This document shows positions 1 through 12,800 of a stretch of DNA of 64,000 nucleotides, piece after piece. Each line of letters starts with the position of its first letter. Within the stretch, counting starts at the first letter, position 1. A program made the translations under genes and the position numbers. Under the pieces are notes generated by a model that was not told the DNA's origin, ran no database searches, and saw nothing but the letters and a program-made list of their open reading frames with translations. The stretch is from NCBI RefSeq assembly GCF_000002995.4, contig NW_025062475.1, forward strand, positions 1-64,000. The letters run 5' to 3'. This stretch comes from Brugia malayi. Lineage: Eukaryota > Nematoda > Chromadorea > Rhabditida > Onchocercidae.

Positions 1-3000
1 AAAAAGCTTATTTTGAACCTAATATTGACTATGTTACGTGGCGTTGTAGCCAGTGCTGATCGTATATTGCGTTAGTCATTTTATAGTTTAAATATTAAAA
101 TACGCTTTTGTAATTAAGTTTTGCGCATAAATTTATCAGCAAAGATTATAACTTTCAATTAATCATGATTTTAGTTCAATTTTAGAAATTAAATATCAAT
201 TTAAATTTTGAATTTTTTAAAAATTTTAAAGTTTGTTATAGTTTTCTTACATTAGACAAGGAAATTGGTTCTAATTTATCAATTTCAATTTAATTAAGTG
301 CCAAACTGCTAAAAAAAAGCTTATTTTGAACCTAATTGACTATGTTACGTGCGTTGTGCCAGTGCTGATCCTATATTGTGTTGTCATTTTATAGTTTAAT
401 ATTAAAATACGCTTTTGTAATTAAGTTTTGCGCATAAATTTATCAGCAAAGTTAATAAAACATTCAATTAATCGTGATTTTAATTCATTTAAGAATTTAA
501 ATTAAATTTAAATTCAAATTTAAATTTTGAATTTTTTAAAAATTTAAAATTAGTTATAGTTATCTTACATTAGGCAAGGAAATTGGTTCTAATTTATCAA
601 TTTCAATTTTAATTATAGTGCCAAACTGCCAAAAAAAAGCTTATTTTGAACGCTAATTGACTATGTTACGTGCGTTGTGCCAGTGCTGATCCTATATTGT
701 GTAGTCATTTTATAGTTTAAATTTTAAAATACGCTTTTGTAATTAAGTTTTTGCGCATAATTTCATGCAGCAAAATTAATAAAACTTTTCAATTAATCAT
801 GATTTTAATTCAATTTAAGAATTTAAATTAAATTTAAATTCAAAATTTAAATTTTGAATTTTTTAAAAATTTATAAATTTGTTGTAGTTTTCTTACATTT
901 GATGAGGAAATTGGTTCAAACTTATCAATTTTAATTTTAATTAAGTTCCAAAAACTGCTAAAAAAAAGCTTATTTTGAACCTAATTTACTATGTTACGTG
1001 CATTGTACCAGTGCGGTCGTATATTGTGTTGTTCATTTTATAGTTCAAATATTAAAATAACGCCTTTGTAATTAAGTTTTGCGCATAAATTTCATCAGCA
1101 AAATTAATAAAACTTTCAATTAATCATGATTTTAATTCAATTTAAGAATTTAAATTAAATTTAAATTCAAATTTAAATTTAAATTTTTTAAAAATTTAAA
1201 ATTTGTTATAGTTTTCTTACATTAGACAAGGAAATTGGTTCTAATTTATCATTTCTAATTTAATTAAATGCCAAAACTGCTAAAAAAAAGCTTATTTTGA
1301 ACCTAATTGACATGCGTTGTTCCAGTGCTGATCCTATATTGTGTTGTCATTTTATAGTTTAAAATATTAAAATACGCCTTTGTAATTAAGTTTTGCGCAT
1401 AAATTTATCAGCAAAGTTAATAAAAACATTCAATTAATCGTGATTTTATTTCAATTTAAGAATTTAAATTAAATTTAAATTCAAAATTTAAATTTTGAAT
1501 TTTTTTAAAATTTTAAAATTTGTTATAGTTTTTCTTACATTAGACAAGGAAATTGGTTCTAATTTATCAATTTCAATTTATAATTAAGTGCCAAACTGCT
1601 AAAAAAAGCTTATTTTGAACCTAATTGACTATGTTACGTGCGTTGTGCCAGTGCTGGTCGTATATTGCGTGTCATATTATAGTTTAAATTTTAAAATACG
1701 CTTTTGTAATTAAGTTTTGCGCAATAATTTCATCAGCAAAATTAATAAAACTTTCAATTAATCATGATTTTATTTCAATTTAAGAATTTAAATTAAATTT
1801 AAATTCAAATTTAAATTTTGAATTTTTTAAAAATTTTAAAATTTGTTATAGTTTTCTTACATTTGATCAAGGAAATTGGTTCTAACTTTATCAATTTTAA
1901 TTTTAATTAAGTTCCAAAACTGCTAAAAAAAGCTTATTTTTGAACCTAATTTACTATGTTACGTGCATTGTACCAGTGCTGGTCCTATATTGTGTTGTCA
2001 TTTTATAGTTAAATATTAAAATACGCCTTTGTAATTAAGTTTTGCGCATAATTTCATCAGCAAAATTAATAAAACTTTCAATTAATCATGATTTTAATTC
2101 AATTTAAGAATTTAAATTAAATTTAAATTCAAATTTAAATTTTGAATTTTTAAAAATTTTAAAATTTGTTATAGTTTTCTTACATTAGACAAGGAAATTG
2201 GTTCTAATTTATCAATTTCAATTTTAATTAAGTGCCAAACTGCTAAAAAAAGCTTATTTTGAACCTAATTGACTATGTTACGTGCGTTGTGCCAGTGCTG
2301 ATCCTATATTGTGTTGTCATTTTTTTTAGTTTAAATATTAAAATAGCCTTTTTAATTAAGTTTTGCGCATAAATTCATCAGCAAAATTAATAAAACTTTC
2401 AATTAATCATGATTTGGATTCAATTTAAGAATTTAAATTAAATTTAAATTCAAATTTAAAATTTGAATTTTTGAAAAATTTTAAAATCTGTTATAGTTAT
2501 CTTACATTAGGCAAGGAAATTGGTTCTAATTTATCAATTTCAATTTTAATTAAGTGTCAAACTGCTAAAAAAAGCTTATTTTGAACCTAATTGACTATGT
2601 TACGTGCGTTGTGCCAGTGCTGATCCTATATTGTGTAGTCATTTTATAGTTTAAATATTAAAATACGCCTTTGTAATTAAGTTTTGCGCATAAATTCATC
2701 AGCAAAATTAATAAAACTTTCAATTAATCATGATTTTAATTCAATTTAAGAATTTAAATTAAATTTAAATTCAAATTTAAAATTTGAATTTTTAAAAAAT
2801 TTTAAAGTTTGTTATAGTTTTCTTACATTAGACAAGGAAATTGGTTCTAATTTATCAATTTCAATTTTAATTAAGTGCCAAACTGCTAAAAAAAGCTTAT
2901 TTTGAACCTAATTGACTATGTTACGTGCGTTGTGCCAGTGCTGATCCTATATTGTGTTGTCATTTTATAGTTTAAATATTAAAATACGCTTTTGTAATTA

Positions 3001-5140
3001 AGTTAGGCGCATAAATTTATCAGCAAAGTTAATAAAACATTCAATTAATCATGATTTTAGTTCAATTTTAGAAATTAAATTCAAATTTAAATTTTGAATT
3101 TTTTAAAAATTTTAAAGTTTGTTATAGTTTTCTAACATTAGACAAGGAAATTGGTTCTAATTTATCAATTTCAATTATAATTAAGTGCCAAACTGCTAAA
3201 AAAAGCTTATTTTGAACCTAATTGACTATGTTACGTGCGTTGTGCCAGTGCTGATCCTATATTGTGTAGTCATTTTATAGTTTAAATATTAAAATACGCT
3301 TTTGTAATTAAGTTTTGCGCATAAATTTATCAGCAAAGTTAATAAAACATTCAATTAATCATGATTTTATTTCAATTTAAGAATTTAAATTAAATTTAAA
3401 TTCAAATTTAAATTTTGAATTTTTTAAAAATTTTAAAATTAGTTATAGTTATCTTACATTAGGCAAGGAAATTGGTTCTAATTTATCAATTTCAATTATA
3501 ATTAAGTGCCAAACTGCTAAAAAAAGCTTATTTTGAACCTAATTGACTATGTTACGTGCGTTGTGCCAGTGCTGATCCTATATTGTGTAGTCATTTTATA
3601 GTTTAAATTTTAAAATACGCTTTTGTAATTAAGTTTTGCGCATAAATTCATCAGCAAAATAAATAAAACTTCCAATTAATCATGATTTTAATTCAAATTT
3701 AAGAATTTAAATTAAATTTAAATTCAAATTTAAATTTTGAATTTTTTAAAAATTTTAAAATTTGTTATAGTTTTCTTACATTAGACAAGGAAATTGGTTC
3801 TAATTTATCAATTTCAATTTTAATTAAGTGCCAAAACTGCTAAAAAAAGCTTATTTTGAACCTAATTGACTGCGTTGTTCCAGTGCTGATCCTATATTGT
3901 GTTGTCATTTTATAGTTTAAATATTAAAATACGCCTTTGTAATTTAGTTTTGCGCATAAATTTATCAGCAAAATTAATAAAACATTCAATTAATCATGAT
4001 TTTAATTCAATTTAAGAATTTAAATTCAAATTTAAATTCAAATTTAAATTTTGAATTTTTTAAAAATTTTAAAATTTGTTATAGTTTTCTTACATTAGAC
4101 AAGGAAATTGGTTCTAATTTATCATTTTTAATTTTAATTAAGTGCCAAAACTGCTAAAAAAAAGCTTATTTTGAACCTAATTGACTGTGTTACGTGCGTT
4201 GTTCCAGTGCTGATCCTATATTGTGTTGTCATTTTATAGTTTAAATATTAAAATAAGCCTTTGTAATTAAGTTTTGCGCATAAATTCATCAGCAAAATTA
4301 ATAAAACTTTCAATTAATCATGATTTTAATTCAATTTAAGAATTTAAATTAAATTTAAATTCAAATTTAAATTTTGAATTTTTTAAAAATTTTAAAATTT
4401 GTTGTAGTTTTCTTACATTTGATGAGGAAATTGGTTCAAATTTATCAATTTTAATTTTAATTAAGTTCCAAAACTGCTAAAAAAATGCTTATTTTGAACC
4501 TAATTTACTATGTTACGTGCATTGTACCAGTGCTGGTCCTATATTGTGTTGTCATTTTATAGTTCAAATATTAAAATACGCCTTTGTAATTAAGTTTTGC
4601 GCATAATTTCATCAGCAAACTTAATAAAACCTTCAATTAATCATGATTTTAGTTCAATTTAAGAATTTAAATTAAATTTAAATTCAAATTTAAATTTTGA
4701 ATTTTTTAAAAATTTTAAAATTTGTTGTAGTTTTCTTACATTAGACAAGGAAATTGGTTCTAATTTATCAATTTTAATTTTAATTAAGTGCCAAAACTGC
4801 TAAAAAAAGCTTATTTTGAACCTAATTGACTATGTTACGTGCATTGTGCCAGTGCTGGTCCTATATTGTGTTGTCATTTTATAGTTTAAATATTAAAATA
4901 AGCCTTTGTAATTAAGTTTTGCGCATAAATTTATCAGCAAAATTAATAAAACATTCAATTAATCATGATTTTAGTTCAATTTAAGAATTTAAATTAAATT
5001 TAAATTTAAATTTAAATTTTGAATTTTTTAAAAATTTTAAAATTTGTTACAGTTTTCTTACATTAGACAAGGAAATTGGTTCTAATTTATCAATTTTAAT
5101 TTTAATTAAGTGCCAAAACTGCTAAAAAAAGCTTATTTTG
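1..5140. repeat. HhaI-type tandem satellite array, ~16 monomers
   Basis: Head-to-tail monomers of about 320 bp (observed spacings roughly 310 to 331) can be counted by the recurring AAGCTTATTTTGAACC block at about 5, 316, 637, 968, 1287, 1606, 1927, 2248, 2570, 2893, 3203, 3524, 3845, 4162, 4484, 4806 and 5127. Each unit contains GCGCATAAATTCATCAGC (or a one-base variant), a nested palindromic AT-rich block (AATTTAAATTCAAATTTAAA) and the phrase TGTTACGTGCGTTGTGCCAG. This matches my recollection of the Brugia HhaI satellite used for diagnostic PCR. No open reading frame runs through a monomer. The array continues beyond the left edge of the window, so its full size is unknown. Confidence 0.96.
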
Positions 5141-5985
5141 AACCTAAATTAATAAAACTTTCAATTAATCATGATTTTAATTCAATTTAAGGTTCAAAAC
5201 AAAATTAAAATTCAAATTTAAATTTTGAATTTTTTAAAAATTTTAAAATTTGTAATTGTTTTCGTACATTTAACAAGAAAATTGGTTCTAAATAATCATT
5301 TTTAATTTTAATTAAGTGCCAAAACTGCTAAAAATAGCAATGTTTTCAAGTTAATTCATTATGTTATATGCATTGCAGCAGAGCGGGACAAGTATGATGT
5401 GGTCATTTTATAGTTTAAATATTTAAATGCGCTTTTGTAATTAAGTTTTAAGTAAAAATTCGTCTGCAAAATTAATAAAGCTTTCAATTAATCGGGTTTT
5501 TAATTGAATATAAGGTTCAAAATTAAATTTTATTTCAAATTTAATTTTTGAATTTTTTAAAAATTTTAAAATTTGTAATAGTTTTCGTACATCTAACAAG
5601 ATCATTTTTTATTTTAATTAACTGCCAAAACTGCTAAAAATAGCAATATTTTGAAGTTAATTCATTTCGTTATATGCATTGCAACAGAGCGGGACAAGTA
5701 TGGTGTGGTCATTTTATAGTTTAAATATTAAAATGCGCTTTTGAAATTAAGTTTTGCTCAAAAATTGATCACCGAAATTAACAGAACTTTCAATTAATCA
5801 TGATTTTAATTCAATTAAAGGTTCAAAATTAAGTTTAATTTGAAATTTAAATTTTGAATTTTTTAAAAATTTTAAAATTTGTAATAGTTTTCGTACATTT
5901 AACAAGAAAATTGGTTCTAAATTATCATTTTTTAATTTAATGAAGTGCCAAAACTACTGAAAATAGCTATTTTTTCAATTTACTG
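5141..5985. repeat. Degenerate edge monomers of the HhaI-type satellite
   Basis: Here the satellite breaks down. The unit starting at 5127 has lost about 145 bp, so AACCTAA is joined directly to ATTAATAAAACTTTC. The following partial units (around 5330, 5632 and 5950) are clearly diverged: the GCGC site is gone, AAGCTTATTTT has become ATAGCAATRTTTT, and TGTGCCAGTGCTGATCC has become GCARCAGAGCGGGACAAG. These three share changes that the main array lacks, so they form their own subfamily. Similarity fades at about 5985. Confidence 0.88.
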
Positions 5986-8017
5986 AAGTAAGTGAATTAA
6001 GAAAGTACGTCCATTCTATCCGCTCTTTTTTTTTTTTGTATTTAAGGATCAAGCTTTTGTCGGGTATTGCAACAGAATGGGCGAAGCTTTCATTAAAGGT
6101 TAAAGAAGTCCACTCTTCTTTTTTTCGTGCCAATATTTAAATGCAGTAACGTTTTTGATGGTAGCAAATATAGTCTATTTATATCAACCACTGATTCCAT
6201 CTGCTAGAAAAAGGAAGTGCAGGGTTAGCACTTTCACGACACCTTCTCTCCAAACCGAAAAATATGGATGTTGAAGGTAACGTGTTGTTTAAGGCTAATG
6301 ATGATTTTGTGATATCTAGTTTTTTCAACTTTTTTAATGACAAGATCTGCTACATTTGGTTGATACGTTTTAGAGGTGTTCTAGAGGAGGGTGTTTTTCA
6401 TTACTGGTTGCGATAGTTCTATCTGCACGTACAACGTCACCTCGAGTTGCAGCTTTGACAAATCTTGGTGCGTTTTTTAGGAATAAGACTGTAGCCGTGG
6501 TTATTAAGTATTTAACCCTCGACCCGGCAAATTTCCAGTAATTTTTTGCACTATATGTACCTTATGTCTTCACAATATAGTATAAAATTTATTGCAGCTG
6601 AACAAGTTATTCGTCCTTGCCAACTCATATTAGTGACCCTGATAAAGATGGTTGGACATCATTGCGAGTACACCTAGCTTTTTCAGCTCACTTTGTAAGG
6701 CAGATGGATTTGAGATGGTATTGTGAAGGCAAGGAGGGTTAACTGTTGCCATAAAAAATTTTTTTCAGTTGCCATAAAAAATTTCTAAACAATCGAAAAA
6801 TCGAAAATTTATAAACTAAAAATTATACAAAATAAAAAGAAAAAACTAAGAATAAAAAACAAGAAAAGCTATTAAGGGACAAAAAAATAAAATAATTCTT
6901 ATGCGTTAAAGTCGCAACAGTAAGAAAATATTGAAATTTATAATGATAAAAAAATTTTCAAAAATTCAGAGAAAGTGAAGAATTCGAGAGGTATCAAAAA
7001 TTCTTTGAAGTCCCAAAGTTCTATTCACTCGAAAAAATTATTCAAAAAGCGACATAATTGACAATAAATTTGGAAACTCAACATTTCAGACATTTTTTCA
7101 TTTCATAACCCACATCTTTTTCATATAAGATTGAAAGAAGGTATAATTCCATACCTTCCTTTAATCTTGACCCACAAAGATAGTTATAAGATTGGCTCAT
7201 AATCCTCATGCCACCTCATAATCCAGTCTACAAATAAAAAATTATGGCATTATTAAATTGATTAGTAATATCATAAATTCCTCAACTTCATATCTAATTA
7301 AATCACTAAGCAAACTTATATGCAAAAGAAAAATTTCAGAAATTAACGTCATTAAAAAATGCTTGAATGTAAAAATTTGCGGAGTTTGCCCCCACATAGC
7401 TCTCTAATAGTCTAGAAAGTAATCATCCTAAAGTGTAACATAACATAAATAAATGCAACCTAATAAATAAGAAACTCATTACAAATTCAAAAATGCAGAA
7501 TTAAATACATTATAAGTTGCTACCAAATAGGAAAAATTTAACATGGTTAGTAACGATGAAAAAAGAATAAAATTTTTCAGTAAAAAAAAATAACACAAGT
7601 AATAAAAAATAAACAATAGTTTTGAGAAATTTAAAAAACAAAAAGATGAAAGTCGTTAGTATTAACCAAAAAACCATTAAAAGCAATAAATTATTTACAT
7701 TATCCGAATGATAAATAAATTGTAAGAACAAACATTTATAAAATTTAACTTCATACAAAGAATTAATAAAACAAAACAAAAAACTAAGAAAAACAACTGA
7801 ATCCAAAGTAATTTGATCTGAAGAACACAATATTTCTTAATCAAGTTTTTTTTTTCAATTTTGTAATGCAGAAAATTTTGATTTTATCTGTTTCAAGCTT
7901 TTTAATATTGACCATATGACTGCGGCTAAAGAAACATACATAAGCAAAACAAAACCCACGACTTTTCCCATACATTGAATTCAGTTGTTTCTACATCAAA
8001 ATTATTTCAAACAAAAC
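5986..8017. other. Gene-poor satellite-to-unique transition
   Basis: About 2 kb of AT-rich sequence with no gene I can support. The 6.2-6.75 kb part has more balanced composition and is treated separately as a possible remnant. The 7.0-8.0 kb part is low-complexity and A-rich. An open frame on the minus strand at 7510-7830 is rich in Phe and Leu, as expected from A-rich DNA read in reverse, and looks spurious. Confidence 0.5.
6264..6720 (+). pseudogene. Possible remnant of a broken protein-coding gene, unrecognised
   Basis: Two adjacent open stretches in different frames are less AT-biased than the surroundings. The first starts at an ATG at 6264 (MDVEGNVLFKANDDF...) and stops at 6416. The second runs about 6416-6541 in another frame (...SPRVAALTNLGAFFRNK...) and is followed by a plausible donor at 6539/6540 and a TTGCAG acceptor near 6597. 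Downstream, one frame carries DPDKDGWTSLRVHL, but no frame joins all three pieces without a stop. I recognise no family. It may be a decayed gene or transposon fragment next to the satellite, or chance. Confidence 0.25.
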
Positions 8018-8215
8018 TCTTTTTTTATTATTTTATTTTATTTTTTTTTTTTGTTTTTTTATTTTTTTGTTTTTTTTTAATTTTTTTTTTTGGCTTTTTC
8101 ATTTTCATTTTTTTTTTTGTTTTTTTATTTTTTCTTTTTTAGTTTTTTTCCTGTTTTTTTGTTTTTTTTTTTTATTTTTTCTTTTTTAGTTTTTTTTTTC
8201 TTTTTTTTATCTTTT
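8018..8215. repeat. T-rich low-complexity tract
   Basis: Nearly 200 bp of T runs broken by single G, C or A. On the minus strand it is an A-rich tract beginning about 100 bp after the stop of the finger gene (8318). It could be the A-rich tail of an old retroposed element, or simple slippage-generated sequence; many shorter T tracts occur elsewhere in the window. The plus-strand frame through it (8090-8329) is Phe-rich and not a gene. Confidence 0.8.
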
Positions 8216-8317
8216 GAATTGACTAACCCTCTTGGACGAGTGACTGCCTTCACTAATAATGAATGGAGAACTGGAGCAGGCAGCGACAGGTGGCCGCGTG
8301 AGGAGTGCCAAATACTA

Positions 8318-9840
8318 TCACTGGCCTGAAAAAAAATCCACGGCTTAGAAAAGCTATGAGATCCACTTTATGAATTTTTCAATCATTCGAATCCTTTCCC
8401 ACTATTAAATTTCACTTTTTCAATATTATTAATTTTTTACCTGGAATGAAGAGGTGACGAGCATCCTCCTCTCTCCCCACTAGATCAAGTCTGCGGCGCT
8501 TTACCTGTCTTTCATTGATTACGGCCGCACATGCCCTCGGGCACCAATCGAGGGCATGAAGCTCCACTGCTGCTGTTCTTTGTGCGGCCGTAAATCCGGG
8601 CGGCAGTACGAGGTAGTGGCCACAGCGGACGCAAAAACCTAGAATATGCATAATTAGTTTGCTAGGCTTCAGATGAATTAAATGCATTAACATTTCCAAA
8701 ACACTAATTGAAAATTATGTTTCGAAATACCTACCGTCCTGCCTGTGCATCCTCGAGGCGTGAATACGCCACCCTTTTAATGTTCCGAACTGCCTGCTAC
8801 AGATACCACACACTGAAAATAAAAATGATAAGAAAATGTCATTGCACAAATTGTTTTTTAAAGCATCAATGTAGAAAAATTTTGATCGTTTTGATGTATT
8901 ATAAAAGACAAAATTATATGATTCATTCATAAAGTAAAGGAACAGAGTAAAATTTTATTTCTTTATCAAATTATAGGTATATATAATCATTCTCAAAGTT
9001 ATTGAAATTACAAATTACCGATGTTGTTGTTTCCTTGTTCTCGAACCACCGTGTATGGTTCCGCCTGCGGCACTTGCAGCTCCCTTCGGAGCTGCTCCGG
9101 AAGATCCCCTAAGTCAGCGGGATGAAATTCTTCCGGTGTGACCGCAGCCAAAACTTCATGAGTGGCAGGGACCGGGATCTGGATCGCCCTCGTCCTTCTA
9201 AAACAAACTTAAATTTAATGCAAATTATTTAAAAGGTATTGCTTAATTATCTCTTTACTATACATTTGCTGTAAAAATTAAAACTTACAGGACGAGTTCG
9301 CGGATTGATTCAACCGGTTCCTCGGTGCCACTCATCTCCATTGGTGCCACCTGTACCGCAGGTTCTTCATTTTCATCGTTTGGCAGAGGGGCCCACTCTG
9401 CTTCGTATGGTCAATTTTCGCCATCATCATCATTTTCGGGCAAAGGGGCCGACTCTGCCTCTGCTTCATCAAATTCTGACTCCTGCGGTACAGCTTCTTC
9501 CTCCATTTCTTCCTGGGCATTTCGCCCTTCCATTTCATCCATTCTTCTATCCGTATCATCCAAGAGGGTCATAAGGGACCGTTCAAACTAAAAGGCTATC
9601 TTTTACAGTCATATTTTAAATTTGTGGTGGAAAATTTTGCAATCTTTCTTCCTTCAAATCATTATTAGTTCGTAGCAAAAAAAGGAGAAGAAAAAAAAAA
9701 AAAAAACATATGAAAAAAAAAGAAAGCAAAGTAAAATATACCTGAATGGTCCTTAACACAAACCTCTGCAATCTAAGAAACATCACAGGCTCTCTCCTCA
9801 GGAAATTAAAGAGAGCCCGGAGGTCCTGATCAGCTTCCAT
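8318..9840 (-). CDS. Acidic protein with C2H2-type finger; in-frame TGA, possibly a pseudogene
   Basis: Six exons join with matching phases: 9742-9840, 9289-9587, 9019-9197, 8735-8812, 8441-8638, 8318-8325. The ATG at 9840 follows a TTTATAG acceptor, suggesting trans-splicing. The product would be about 286 residues: a basic N-terminus (MEADQDLRALFNFLRREP), an acidic exon 2 with a duplicated block (EAESAPLPENDDDGEN / EAEWAPLPNDENEEP), a proline/acidic exon 3, then a finger in exon 4 (CGICSRQFG...HASRMH, pattern C-x2-C-x12-H-x4-H) and a second Cys/His cluster in exon 5 (FCVRCGHY...LHALDWC). One codon of exon 2 (9411-9413) is TGA, exactly between the duplicated blocks, so the frame is open only if that stop is an error, is read through or is spliced out. 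The finger resembles N-terminal fingers of R2-type retrotransposons, but no reverse transcriptase is present and the introns argue for a host gene. Function unknown. Confidence 0.5.
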
Positions 9841-12800
9841 TCTATAAAATTAACAAATTAACTAAATATTCATTCAGCGCAAAAAAAAACACACAATGGA
9901 ACTATTATTTATTAATGATAAGATAACACATTTAAATGTACTTACAATATACATTAAATATATCTTATATTAATATTAAACATTAAATATCTTACATTAA
10001 ATACTTTCGTTGTAACCTAATCCCAAGAGAAGAAAAAAAATGATGAAAGTGAACATATATGGAAGTATTATTATGTATATCCTCGCGCTCATGGACAATA
10101 TGCAACATTTTACTTCATGCACATACTGTCCAATCCTTTTGCTGTTTACAGAGGATATCATTTGCTCTCTCTTTCTAATCTCTGATACATCCGAATTTGG
10201 CATTCTTATATTATCTATATTATCATCCTTGTGCACAAAAAAAAAGAAGTCGATAAGGTCGAGATCTCAATTTTGTCTTTTAAATGATGTAAATTTTTTG
10301 AATTTCTTGGACTTTATAAATTTGTTAATAATTAATGAATGAACAATTTTTTAAACCAAATAACTTTAATTGCAATTTATTACTTCTAGTTTGTATCATT
10401 TTTAGGCAAATCAATGAGTAACTTTTTCTATGTTCTAGTCTATACATTCCACCAACTTTAGTTAATATGCTTATACCATTATAAAAGTTTTTTTTTTTTT
10501 TTTTTTTTCATGAACCTTAAAAACAAAATTTTTAAGAACACTGAAATTTTAATAAAATAAAAATATCATAAATGTTTCCATTAGTGGTATCATTTAATCA
10601 TTGTCACTTAACCATTCATTTTTTTATCATGTTTTTTCATTTTTTTTTTTCACATCGAAACTTTTAAATAATTAAAATCACCTTTTTATAAATTTCATGT
10701 CAACAAATCCTTAAAAATATTACTCTGAAGTAGTAATAATAAGAAACATAAATTTATGATATTTCGGAAGCCATTCTCGTCATATACCTCACATGAGATG
10801 AACGAAATCATTTCATTATTGATCAACAAATCAATTCGGTTAACATTTATCAATTTCAGATCTAATAATTGCGACTGACTTTGACCAAATAATTATCTAT
10901 GGTTGAAATTCTGTATCTCTCTAGGGTACAAGGTTAAATACTTCCTTCATATCTTTTCTCTTCCAATTATGCTACAGTAATACTACTCCATTTAGTTCTA
11001 GAAAGTGAGCACATATGGCGCAATTATCCTTCCATTTCATCAAAGCTGCGCCTACCATCGCATTCAGACTCTTCCGATGAGCGCAAGGAGTGCAAGGAGT
11101 AGTAGTCTGAGGAGAATGTGACAATTAGTACTATTCGTGCATATCTTAATATTACCTCATAAAATGCAAATTATTTTTTGATGAACAATAAAATGATTAA
11201 AAGTACTTCGAGATTTCTCTTCCCTGCCCTTCGGGCATTCATTTACCCTTATAATATGTCAAGCATATATTTTGCTGTGCTGCAGTAATTACTCTTTTTG
11301 TTTTCAGCAAGCAGACGGGTAGGGTAGGGTTATATCTCATCAGTTAAGTGCACGTATCATTGCATTGAGACATTTGTGATAGTCTTAAAGAGTACTCCGA
11401 GATTACTTCTCTCCTTTACTATAAGCACTTTATGTTTTATCAGCACTTATCATTGCAATCATTTTACTACAAGTTGGGCAATCATTTACCCGCATAGTAT
11501 GTCAAGTACCGCCCCTCGTTTAATCCCATATTTTTTGGTTATGTTACAATAAGTATTCATTTTGCTTTCATTTTGCTTTTTCGTTTTTCGGAATTAGTCG
11601 GTCGGATAATCGAATTGTTAGTTTATTTATCGATTTCGTTATTTCTTTCAAATTTTCTTGCAATGTTCAGCTTAATAATACTGTAAATGTATTTCAAATT
11701 AACTGTTCGCATTCTCCCACTCCCATTCTCTTTAAATTTCACTTTTTTAAACTTTAAATTAATTGAAATCTGCTTTGAATGAGTTCTTTTAATCTAACAT
11801 TCCTATAGCTTTCCATGCCTGTTTGATATTTCTTATTTTTCAGTTGAATTTTATCTTGTCTTCTGAAACAGTCAAGGTGTGGAATATTCTGAAGTATGCC
11901 GCTTTCTTCAGAGGTATTTCCGTCTGCAACTGTAGTTCACTGGTGAGAATTCAAAATTGTTTGTTGTCTTCCATGAGAAAATTCTGTCACTCTTATTAAA
12001 ACTGCATATTTTTCTCCTAAACCTATGTCATTAATTAAGTTCATTAATAATGTATATTGTCAGGTTAACAATATAATGGCTAGATTTAATTCACTGCATA
12101 ATTATACTTTTATTTACAGAATTTATTTACGTAAGCGAAAAAGCCTCTGTTGATTGCTATATTTACCATTCATTTGTGTCTTTTGTTATTTCCTCCACAA
12201 TTTCATATGAGTCATTTCATGTTTGCTTCATTTAATGTTAATTAAATTTTTTCTAGAAATTTTTTGTAATTACGAAATAAAGCAAAAGTGAAACTTTGTT
12301 TACACAACCAACACGATGAACTTAAATTCTTTAAAAAAAGCCATTGCAACTGCAATAATTTGATCTAACCCACAGTTAAACACCTAAGTTTCTTGCTGAA
12401 TTTTGTTATTGAAACGGCAGACTGAAAACAAACTGTGATCAGAAATACCTTTGGTGCTGTGGTAATGAAACTTGTCAAGTTAGTTTCTAATTTCATCCAG
12501 TGCATTACTAAAAATTATGCAAAAAGTTTAATGGCAGTCCAAGTATGGATTTCTCGTTATTCACCTAATATGTGGTATGAATAACTTTATAAAACATATG
12601 ATAGTTGCAAATATAAGTAATATCGCATTACTGGAGAAGTGATCTGTGAAATGATAATTATTGATTTCAGGTTTCAGAAACAATAGTAGTATAACAAGCT
12701 GAGTTAAAAGTGCATTTTGTTACTAAAAATTTGTCAATTTAAAATATCATTCTTGAAGGGACGTTATCTTGAAGAGATTTTGATTGATCTTAGCAGAAGA

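Noticed and set aside
1..5140. Regularly spaced repeats as a CRISPR-like array or transposon
   Set aside because: Whole 320-bp units are repeated without unique spacers, terminal repeats or coding capacity, and they match a known Brugia satellite.
7510..7830. 106-codon minus-strand open frame
   Set aside because: Phe/Leu/Lys-rich translation of A-rich DNA, no exon signals or domain.
8090..8329. Plus-strand frame with a polyPhe start
   Set aside because: It reads through the T-rich tract and then antisense to the last exon of the finger gene.
9305..9591. Two plus-strand frames rich in Ser or His/Pro
   Set aside because: Shadows of the acidic exon 2 of the minus-strand finger gene; no splice or start context of their own.
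10040..10342. 100-codon plus-strand open frame
   Set aside because: No recognised feature, overlapping open frame on the other strand, composition as in the surrounding intergenic DNA.
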